A DNA stretch of 64,000 nt from Monoplex corrugatus (Eukaryota; Mollusca; Gastropoda; Littorinimorpha; Ranellidae), in NCBI GenBank assembly GCA_030674185.1, contig CM060306.1, positions 48,393,132-48,457,131 of the forward strand, given 5' to 3'. Each line of letters opens with the position of its first letter. The first letter of the stretch is position 1. The notes beneath the pieces are model-generated. The model made no database searches. It worked only from the letters and a program-made list of their open reading frames with translations, and was not told where the DNA came from. The position numbers were made by a program, and so were the translations under genes. This document shows, piece by piece, positions 56,606-64,000 of this stretch.

Positions 56606-56625
56606 TCTCTCTCTCTCAGTGTCAA
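56110..56625. repeat. GA/CAGA, GT and TC microsatellites
   Basis: GA/CAGA at 56118-56160, GT at 56160-56215, GT-rich at 56340-56460, TC/CTGT at 56460-56618. The overlapping ORFs are low-complexity. Confidence 0.95.
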
Positions 56626-56825
56626 CTCTGTGTGTGCGTGTCTGCAGTAATGAAGGTGAGCAACCCATCAATAATGCAGCAGGTTACTGCACCAAAGTCT
56701 GTGATGAAACCTGTTCATCGAGCGTTATATCAGCAGCCATCACTGGTTTCAGTGTCCCCAAGTCTGCTTACTTACTACCTGACCGCTGCTTCTGGCGTTG
56801 ACGTCGTCTGTCAGTGGTGTTGGCA

Positions 56826-57019
56826 TTAACCCTTTGACTCCTGCACCTTACTCCCCCCAACTGCAAAAACTTAACCCTTTGACTCCCTCCCCCTTTCCAC
56901 CAGCTTCCTGCAGGAAGCTGGTGGAAAGGGTGAGAGAGTCAAAGGGTTGTTTTTGTTTTAGTGGCATAGTTTGACAATGCAGGATGCTGGTGGACAGGGT
57001 GCAGGATTCAAAGGGTTAA
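56826..57019. mobile_element. P element, copy 9
   Basis: TTAACCCTTTGACTCC to AAAGGGTTAA with a perfect inner hairpin around CAGCTTCCTGCAGGAAGCTG at about 56908. Outer arms are in the opposite orientation to copy 1 (AACTGCAAAAAC on the left, GCATAGTTTGACAATGC on the right). Confidence 0.9.
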
Positions 57020-57044
57020 GATAAGACTGTGGAAATGTGTGTCA

Positions 57045-57265
57045 GAGCGTAGAGTTTATATGGAGTTTGTCCAAGAGGGGATTCATCTCACTCGGACAAT
57101 CCTATATGCGCTCCACCCAAATCTGCAAGCAGTGATTTTGGCAGACACACTGAGTCTGCGCAAAACCCTATGCCCTGGAAAGATTTTGAAATGGGGAGGG
57201 GGGGGGGACTTATGAAACACCAAGCTGACACCGCCAGAATGATGGAAACAAAGATGGGGCGGCGA
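57045..57265 (-). mobile_element. SINE-1 copy
   Basis: GGAGTTTGTCCAAGAGGGGA, ATCCTATATGCGCTCCAC, GCAAAACCCTATGCCCTGG and GGAAACAAAGATGGGGCGGC blocks on the plus strand. Confidence 0.8.
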
Positions 57266-57387
57266 ACAGGCCTGTTGAGAATGTCACGGCCAACAGCATG
57301 TTCTCGACGTCATTAAATGCCCATACCTGGTTTATGCCCTGGAGACATCCGTTCAGTCTGTGCAATTCTATAGAAAATTTTCAGTCA

Positions 57388-58070
57388 TTCATCATCATCA
57401 TGTGCCCTGCGGCATGGCGTTGGCAATCATGACCCTCCACACGCATCTATCCCCTGTTGCTGCAAGTACATCTCCCACCCTCTCTGTTCTCAGCCACCCT
57501 GCAAGTCCGTCCAATGTTTTCCTCCTGGGTCTACCTCGTGTTCTCTTTCTCTCCAGCTTTCCTGTTGTGTCCAGGTGTTCTAATTCCCCTTTCCTCATAA
57601 TATGTCCTATAAATGTTGTTTGTCTTTTACTAGTCTTCTTTATTAATGATCTTCTTGTGTCTGCCTCCTTCAAGACTGTCTCGTTTGTTGTCTTTGCTGT
57701 CCATGAAACTCTCAACATTCTTCTTTGAAACCACATTTCAGTTGCCTCAATTTTGTTCTGACTTTGCGTATTGGCTGTCCATGCCTCACAACCGTACAAC
57801 AGTATCGTTTCTAGATAACATTCAAGAACTCTCTTCCTGATGTTAATTGATAGACATTTGTTCGTAAGAACGCTTTTCATCTTCTTGAATGCTGTTTTGG
57901 CTTGGCTGATTCTGCTGCCTGTTTCTGATATGCATCTACCGTCCGGTGAGATGACCATTCCCAGATATTTAAAGTTCTCAACCTGTCTCAAAGTTGAGCC
58001 ATTTGCTGTTATTTTGCATGAGGAGATGTCTTGTTTTTCACTGATTACCATGACTTCAGTCATTGACTTC
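57388..58070 (-). pseudogene. LINE-A 3' part with a long intact frame
   Basis: A 221-residue frame (58063 to 57398) without a break: from TEVMVISEKQDISSCKITAN through YLGMVISPDGRCISETGSRI, CLSINIRKRVLECYLETILL, YGCEAWTANTQSQNKIEATE, MWFQRRMLRVSWTAKTTNET, RQTTFIGHIMRKGELEHLDT to VWRVMIANAMPQGT, then the (TGA)n tail. It starts downstream of RT motif C, so it is 5'-truncated and cannot be autonomous. It is the least decayed LINE-A piece here and therefore probably the youngest. Confidence 0.88.
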
Positions 58071-58097
58071 TGGACTGAAGGAAGCCAATCATTCCCT

Positions 58098-58191
58098 CCA
58101 GTCTCTAACCTTACGTTATCTCTGAATCATTCCTGAATGCACAATCATCTGCTTAACCCTTTGACACCCGCATCCTGTCCACCAGCATCTT
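58098..58191. repeat. 94-bp duplicated segment, copy 1
   Basis: Reads the same, base for base, as 59200-59293. It starts in unique sequence next to the LINE-A 5' edge and ends inside a P element. Confidence 0.9.
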
Positions 58192-58499
58192 ACATTGTCA
58201 ATAAAGCTAGTGAAGTAAAAACTTAACCCGTTGAGTCCCTCACCCTATCCACCAGCTTCCTGCAGGAAGTATCCATTTTCAATTTAATGTAAGCCTACCC
58301 CCACAATCATCTCAAGATACGCGTAGACCTCTACATTGGTGCCTTTAGCAAAAGACGTAAGATATTTAAATCAAACGGTTAATTCACTGGAACTGTTGAG
58401 ACAGAGGCAGATTGACAGACACACGGACAGGTCAAGGATAATCATGTGCCCTTCATTTCCTCGCAGTTCGTGAATAAAAAGCAGGAGTCAAACGGTTAA
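58153..58499. mobile_element. P element, copy 10, interrupted
   Basis: Left part TTAACCCTTTGACACCC to the core AGCTTCCTGCAGGAAG at about 58270. Then about 205 bp of foreign sequence, then an outer right arm GCAGGAGTCAAACGGTTAA at 58481-58499. The inner right arm is lost. Confidence 0.75.
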
Positions 58500-58504
58500 A
58501 TTGC

Positions 58505-58690
58505 TGATTTTTACATTTACATACATGCTCGCGCGCTGGGCCTCTGTCTGTGTATATCTCTATGGTGTGCATCAGCATTATGTGCGTACGGACATGCGTG
58601 CGCGTGTCTTTGTGTATATGTGCGTGTTCGTGCGAGTGAGTGCATGCGTGTGCGTGTGTGCGTGTGCGTGTAGGTGTGTCTCTCTGTGTG
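58505..58690. repeat. GT/GC-rich degenerate microsatellite
   Basis: About 185 bp. Unique sequence without a gene follows to about 59165, including a poly(G) run near 59005-59020. Confidence 0.85.
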
Positions 58691-59170
58691 TTTCTCCATG
58701 TATGCAAAGTTGCACAGGAAAGGTAGGAGACAGAGAAATGTTACAGTAAAGAAATGAATGGCATGTAGTTCCAGTCAGCTTCAGTGTCAGTTTGCTAAAG
58801 AAGGCGTAACAGCCCATGAATGACTCCTTGATAATAATGCAACACATCACAGGGACTGTGTCATCAAAATGCCAAATTATCAAGGCAGGAGCCAGAAGCC
58901 TGCCTGTATTTTGCTTTGCACACACATGCGTGCACACACGAACTCGCACACAACTATTTCACTGTCATCATCATTTAATCCTGTAGCTATCGTCGTTATT
59001 GAAGGAGGGGGGGGGGGGGGAGAAGAGATAATTGATGGGACACAGCAGCAGACAGGATCTGCCCTTTCTTTGTCTCTGGGGTGTAGCGACGAGCAGTTCT
59101 GGCATACTGGGTATTTGCCCAGCCCACTCTTCCGCTGTCGACCTGGACAATACCTTCCTTCCAAGATACC

Positions 59171-59378
59171 CTAACCCTTTGACTTCCGCACCCTGTCCGC
59201 CAGTCTCTAACCTTACGTTATCTCTGAATCATTCCTGAATGCACAATCATCTGCTTAACCCTTTGACACCCGCATCCTGTCCACCAGCATCTTGCAGGAA
59301 GCTGATGGATAGGGTGAGGGAATCAAAGGGTTAATATTTTTGCAGTTGGTGGATAGGCTGCAGGAGTCAAAGGGTTAA
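59171..59378. mobile_element. P element, copy 11, with the 94-bp segment inside
   Basis: Starts CTAACCCTTTGACTTCCGC, breaks at 59200 into the duplicated segment, then a second P left end and the hairpin (shortened), ending AAAGGGTTAA. Confidence 0.8.
59200..59293. repeat. 94-bp duplicated segment, copy 2
   Basis: Identical to 58098-58191 by eye; sits inside P copy 11. Confidence 0.9.
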
Positions 59379-59379
59379 G

Positions 59380-60162
59380 GATGGTTTTGTATACAGTTCA
59401 TGGCAGGTGACGCCAAATCAGACCATCATGTAACACAAAGACGAGGCGCTTTTTAAAAAAATTAGTTTTGGGGCGAAGAAAAGAGAAAGTCGGCACAACA
59501 CAAAATAAAACAAACTTTGGTTGGTCTAACAAAAGACGTCTCAGTCAAAACACCATATCCTAGGACTGGGTCTTGAACAAGATTAGACCACTCAGACACT
59601 CAGACAATCCTCTGAATCCCAACTGTCTCTCTAGTTACCATGCGACCGAGCCGTAGAGACAAACAGACATAGTCATGCCACATTAAACATCCTTTCTTCG
59701 ATAAAAGCAACAGTACCAGTGACTAAAACATACAATGCAGTGAAACTGATTAATCTCGAATGTTATGATACATAGTAAAACAGTAAAACTGAATAATTAC
59801 TGCAATCTTGTGACAAAAATTCACAGGTCATATCTTTGCATTTTGTGTAATTATTTTGCCTTTCCAGACCTCCAAAATGCCATACACATACAGTTTTAGC
59901 CATTAGGACATTGATCCTATATGTTCAAACTTAACTAGTCATCCTTTCGGGGACAGAGAAAAAAATTAAACATCTTTTTAATATATCTTACAAACAGTCG
60001 GGAAATACTTGCTTAAGTATTTGATGCACATTTATGTAGGCACAAAGGGTGACTGGTTGCTCTGATCCAGTGTCTTTTGTCCATCTCTTTTTCGTTTTCA
60101 ATTTCCAATAGAAAAAAAAGGGGGGGATGGGTAAAGATCGTTCCATGTGGCCACAGAGTGGT

Positions 60163-60200
<38 letters not shown>

Positions 60201-60780
60201 AGCCTTCTCGCTCGCTGCTGACCGTCATACATGTCTGTCACCGACACCTATGATGGTACAAAGAGGACACAGAAAAGAACAAAAAACAGAAATAAACAAC
60301 ACGGAAAGGTGTAACCGTGTGGCTGTCTTGTAATTCCGCCACTTGTTTCGGTATAAGCGCTTTTGTCTGAAAACAGGAGATTATTAGTGAGGCTTGGCCA
60401 TGTTTGTCTCTTTTTATATGAGGATTGTAAACGTAACCTCTCCAAGCCACAAAGCTCTAATTCCTCTTAGTTCCGCCTGAGTCTGGAGTACCCCATAGGG
60501 AGGGGTGATTTCCTCAAATCCTTCCGCATACACAATTGCCCTTCTCCCCATTCCCTGGTTCCCCAGTCAAACAGGTCCCAATGGGCGTGAGTGGGTGACT
60601 GCAGGTAGTTTAGGACTGTGGGGAGTGAGACGACAATGCAAAGGCCGATGGTTGGTCCATTGTGCCAACCAAGACTCATTTGTTTTTTTCTAAGGGGTGG
60701 TTTTTGTTTTGTTTTGTTTTTTGTTTTTGTTCTGTTTTTTGTTTTGTTTTGTTGTTTCTTTTTTTTAATTTTTTTTTTTT
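59380..60780. other. Intergenic sequence, no gene seen
   Basis: About 1.4 kb. Holds a (CTGT)n run at 60164-60200 and T-rich tracts at 60695-60790. Short frames near 60240-60450 and 60467-60693 lack any family or splice signal that I can support. Confidence 0.45.
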
Positions 60781-60784
60781 TTTT

Positions 60785-61198
60785 TTTTTAGAGCCATGGA
60801 ATCAAAATCTGTTATCTCGTGTTCAATCCCAGCCTGCAACATTAAGAACTGGCCTGTTTGCTGCCCGTTTTAATGTTTTCATCTTTCTGATGGCGTCAGC
60901 TTAGTGTTTCGTGGGTCCCTTTTCCCCCTTCCCATTTCAAGACCTTTTCAGCGCAAAAGGGATCTGCGGAGGCTCAGGGAGTCTGCCAGATTATTGCAGG
61001 CAGATATGAGTGGAGTGCATACGGATTTATCCGAGTGTGATGGATCTTTCTCGAACAAATCGACAACTCTTAACAATTTACTTGTTTCTACTTCGTTCAC
61101 AGATATCTCCAGTGCACATCTGATCCAAAGTGTAGACTATATTACCAGACGGGTTGTAAATAGATGTACATAATTCATGAATAAATAAATAAATAAAT
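60785..61198 (+). mobile_element. SINE-1, fullest copy
   Basis: Plus orientation: tRNA-like head with box-B-like GTTCAATCCC (60821-60830), the ACTGGCCTGTTTGCTGCCC junction, CCATTTCAAGACCTTTTCAG, GGAGTGCATACGGATTTATC, then an AT-rich 3' part and an (AAAT)n tail at 61178-61198. It defines the head-body-tail order of the family. Confidence 0.82.
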
Positions 61199-61620
61199 GG
61201 AGAGCAGACGAGCTAAATCAATATTGTTTGTACTTTTACTAAGCTTCTCACTCTTTTTTCGAAATGGATGCTTTTAACTGTATACTACTGTGATTTTTTC
61301 CTATGATTATTGAACGAATTTGATAATTGTTTAGATATCCACTGTAGCCAAAAGGGCTCAATGATGGAGCATTAACATGTTGATTTTAAGCTCATCGACC
61401 AAACAATTAATTCAGATATGTTGCATTGACTATAAATTTACGCTTCTTGAAACTGTCCCACTCTCTTACCTCCCACCCGGTTCACTCGAGGAAATATGTA
61501 AATCTGGCCATTGCCTCAAAACGGAATCATACGCAACGTATGGATGTCCAGGAATGAGCAAAAAATAAAATATCTATTACCACAGATAAAATGTATCTAT
61601 GCAGTCTTACTTTTCTTCTC
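61199..61620. other. Unique sequence, no gene seen
   Basis: About 420 bp AT-rich; nothing supported. Confidence 0.45.
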
Positions 61621-61624
61621 GAAT

Positions 61625-62298
61625 TAGAGACCGTAGAATGGATACAAATGAGATGCATACAAAAGGCACGAATTAGAGATCATGTAATGAACACGAATGA
61701 GAGACACACAATAGACACGAATAAGAGACCAAACAGCGAACACGAATGAGAGACCAAACATGAACACGAAGGAGAGATCATACAATGGACACGAAATGAG
61801 AGACCAAACAGTGAACACGAATGAGAGATCATACAATGGACACGAAATGAGAGACCAAACAATGAACACGAAGGAGAGATCATACAATGGACACGAAATG
61901 AGAGACCAAACAGTGAACACGAAGGAGAGATCATACAATGGACACGAAATGAGAGACCAAACAATGAACACGAAGGAGAGATCATACAATGGACACGAAA
62001 TGAGAGACCAAACAGTGAACACGAAGGAGAGATCATACAATGGACACGAAATGAGAGACCAAACAATGAACACGAAGGAGAGATCATACAATGGACACGA
62101 AATGAGAGACCAAACAATGAACACGAATGAGAGACCAAACAATGAACACGAAGGAGAGATCATACAATGGACACGAAATGAGAGACCATACAAAGGACAC
62201 AAATGAGAGACCATACAATAACACAAATGGGAGACCATACAATGGACACGAATGGGAAACTATACGTTTGACACGAACGGCAGACCATAGAATACACC
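61625..62298. repeat. 51-bp minisatellite with 102-bp higher-order period
   Basis: Each 51-bp unit is two related halves (ACACGAAGGAGAGATCATAC and ACACGAAATGAGAGACCAAA). Starts at 61801, 61852 and 61903 fix the period at 51. From 61801 to 62107 the units alternate CAGTGAAC and CAATGAAC, giving a 102-bp superunit. Both strands are open because 51 is a multiple of three; the 204-aa and 148-aa frames are repeat translations. Confidence 0.95.
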
Positions 62299-62325
62299 CA
62301 AACTTCACGTAGCCTATAATGTTAA

Positions 62326-62682
62326 TCACAGTTTGTCAAGCATAAGAACCAGCAGATTTTTCCAGGCTGTGGTTCCCTCAACCGGAAACATCAGACAGCT
62401 ATGAGTGACACTGAGCATGTGATTACAACACTGAGTACAATGGACCTTTAGAGTGTAAGTCCTTCCCTGGTGGACGAACAAACATTCCCACTGCGGGTTC
62501 ACAAGGGTTGCCGGCCATTCAGTCGTTACCGAGTTGACACTAGACACACACAGACGTGGTCTGCACTTTGTATGATTAGCATGATGGACTAGTCCATTAG
62601 TTTGACTTTCAGACTGTTCAAAGAAGAATTCACGATAAACAAACTTCGTCTTTGCTTCCTGGGTGACTGGGTGTCCAGACAT
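62326..62682 (-). CDS. Candidate Cys-rich terminal exon, unknown
   Basis: A minus-strand frame of 118 codons from ATG to TGA, with a TAG four codons short of the ATG. It is not low-complexity and has seven Cys in the C-terminal two thirds: CRPRLCV, NPQWECLFVHQ, LKVHCTQCCNHM and VTHSCLMF. Clustered Cys with interspersed aromatic residues suggest a disulphide-rich extracellular domain, for instance a cystine-knot-like or receptor fragment, but I recognise no family. There is no clear signal peptide, so if real it is probably a last exon preceded by a splice acceptor (candidates near 62690-62705). Chance remains possible. Confidence 0.35.
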   Translation of the reverse strand: MSGHPVTQEAKTKFVYREFFFEQSESQTNGLVHHANHTKCRPRLCVSSVNSVTTEWPATLVNPQWECLFVHQGRTYTLKVHCTQCCNHMLSVTHSCLMFPVEGTTAWKNLLVLMLDKL

Positions 62683-62844
62683 GCATGCAGTCAGTCTGAA
62701 CTAGACACTGACTTTCTACTTTCTACTAGCATGAAATTTTGTGCCAAACTTCTTTATGGTTTGATAATTATTAGTGTGTCTTCATCTTTACTGTTAGAAA
62801 GTGATATTCATTTAACTTTTCCTTTTATCGAATAAGTACGCGTA

Positions 62845-63125
62845 TTTAATACAACCAGACAAGACAGGCACAAATTTTCGGCCAGCTGGCCTTTGTCTCT
62901 TCTCCCACTGGGAAGTTTCAGTCATTTTCTCCTAATTTTTGTATTTGTTGTTTGTTTGTTTGTGATCTTACATTCACGCTTGACAAAGGCCAGTTGGCTG
63001 AAAATGTGCGCCTGTCTTGTCTTGTTATATTAGATATGCGTTCTGATTCTTTTTTCGTGTTTTTCTTGTTCCTTTTGCTTGAACGTGGGCAGTCACACTT
63101 GTTTTGGGTTTCCTTTTCTCATCAA
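62845..63125. mobile_element. Element H, foldback copy
   Basis: Left arm (TACAACCAGACAAGACAGGC, GCCAGCTGGCCTTTGTC, ends 62898) and right arm (GACAAAGGCCAGTTGGCTGA, GCGCCTGTCTTGTCTTGTTA, starts about 62981) are inverted repeats of about 60 bp around an 80-bp loop. The right flank, TTTTTTCGTGTTTTTCTTG and TTGAACGTGGGCAGTCACAC, matches 46.83-46.9 kb in reverse. Confidence 0.72.
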
Positions 63126-63394
63126 GAAGCTTTCTTTATTTGCTTAAACAGTTGACCCGAACTTTTCTTTTGTGAGTCATTGGTGCGTACACACTCACAT
63201 GATTCTGAAACGAATACAGTTGTGATAGTTGTCAATTTAAAAGGATTGGGTGCATGAACACTTATGTTTCAGACACAAATGGTCATCATTTTTGATGATA
63301 AAAGTATGCGCGTTTGCTCACATGCACTGGCAAAAATGTGTAAGTGTGTATATGGCTAGACTATTCATGTACACGTATGAGCGTGTGTATTCTG

Positions 63395-63396
63395 AT

Positions 63397-63429
<33 letters not shown>

Positions 63430-63690
63430 GAGAGAGAGAGAGAGAGGGAGGGAGAGAGACAGAGAGAGAGACACACACAGAGACAGAGAGAGACAGAGAG
63501 TCATGGAGACAGAGAAAGAGAGAAAGCGAGAGAGACAAGGAGAGAGAGGACAGAGAGACATATAGAGAGACAGAGAGAGACAGAGACACAGAGACAGACA
63601 CAGAGACAGACACAAAGACAGAGAGACAGAGAGAGAGAGGCAGACAGACAGAAACAGAGAGAGACAGACAGAGACAGACAGAGATCAGTG
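63395..63690. repeat. GT, GA and CAGA microsatellite
   Basis: (GT)n at 63396-63420, then about 260 bp of GA/CAGA. The last 310 bp of the window hold a short CTGT run, a poly(G) run at 63905-63915 and a T/G-rich end without a gene. Confidence 0.95.
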
Positions 63691-64000
63691 CGTCTGTTTG
63701 TATTACACGCTGTGTCTTGTAATTATGTTATGCGCAGGGAGTCCAAATGAGACTGGAGACAAGCCCTATACAAGAATGATTTAGTAGTGGTTGCAGTAGC
63801 TGACACCTGTATGCTTGCTTTTCCGTCTCCAGGCTGCGTGAAATCTGGCAAAGATCTGTCTGTCTGTCTGTGCACATACATATGCTAATGGTATTTTTAA
63901 TGATGGGGGGGGGGGTTGGTTTTTTGGACTTTTGGGGTTATTGATTTTTGTTTTGCTCTGTTTTATTTTTTCGTTTGTTTTGTTTTCGTTTTGGTTGGTT

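Noticed and set aside
61624..62238. 204-codon minus-strand frame with apparent membrane segments (SLISCPLYDLSFVF)
   Set aside because: Translation of the 51-bp minisatellite; periodic, with no non-repeat part.

Overview
The window looks like non-coding and repeat-rich nuclear DNA of an animal, most likely a marine gastropod mollusc (caenogastropod, periwinkle-like). This is inferred from the intron-split membrane-protein exons, several tRNA-derived SINEs, APE-type LINEs, very long GT/GA/CT microsatellites, and dispersed sequences such as TTAACCCTTTGACTCCC and repeated CAGTTT that I associate with gastropod genomes. The organism call is an inference; no marker gene is present. Two runs of exactly 100 N (5711-5810, 26477-26576) are scaffold gaps.

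Layout. 1-5710 is a 55-bp satellite (about 100 units) ending in a gap, followed by a 27-bp minisatellite and long GT tracts. 6.5-20 kb is intergenic or intronic sequence with microsatellites, SINE pieces, one full 550-bp dispersed element (called C here) and one good minus-strand coding exon (7887-8100) with a PMP22/claudin-type start. 20.2-23.2 kb holds two more minus-strand exons that encode the second to fourth membrane helices of a claudin-like protein, plus a long hydrophilic tail in a shifted frame. 23.4-30.7 kb is SINEs, minisatellites and a newly recognised terminal-inverted-repeat element. 30.7-35.3 kb is a LINE graveyard with one LINE inserted into another. 35.6-36.7 kb is a 36-bp tandem array. 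37-46 kb is built from clustered copies of element C, a roughly 1.2-kb segmental tandem array, and insertions of a TTAA-ended foldback element (called P), a 0.57-kb MITE and a 0.76-kb hAT-like element. 47-58 kb carries further LINE fragments, minisatellites and one long decayed LINE copy (52.6-55.4 kb). 58-64 kb is intergenic with P copies, SINEs, a higher-order minisatellite and a possible Cys-rich exon.

The only convincing host genes are the claudin-like exons on the minus strand. They read as parts of one or two four-helix junction/PMP22-type membrane proteins; the exon order suggests either tandem paralogues or a scaffold rearrangement. Everything else is mobile-element-derived or simple/tandem repeat. 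The best undescribed objects are the mobile elements whose ends I could define with target-site duplications or repeated boundaries: the 566/582-bp MITE (AAAT/ATTT target duplication, with an empty site preserved in a host repeat), the 757-bp hAT-like element (TCGTAT duplication), and the nested-palindrome P family (about a dozen copies in 64 kb).

Long ORFs made of His-Thr, Cys-Val, Arg-Glu or Leu-Ser runs are translations of microsatellites and are not listed as genes.
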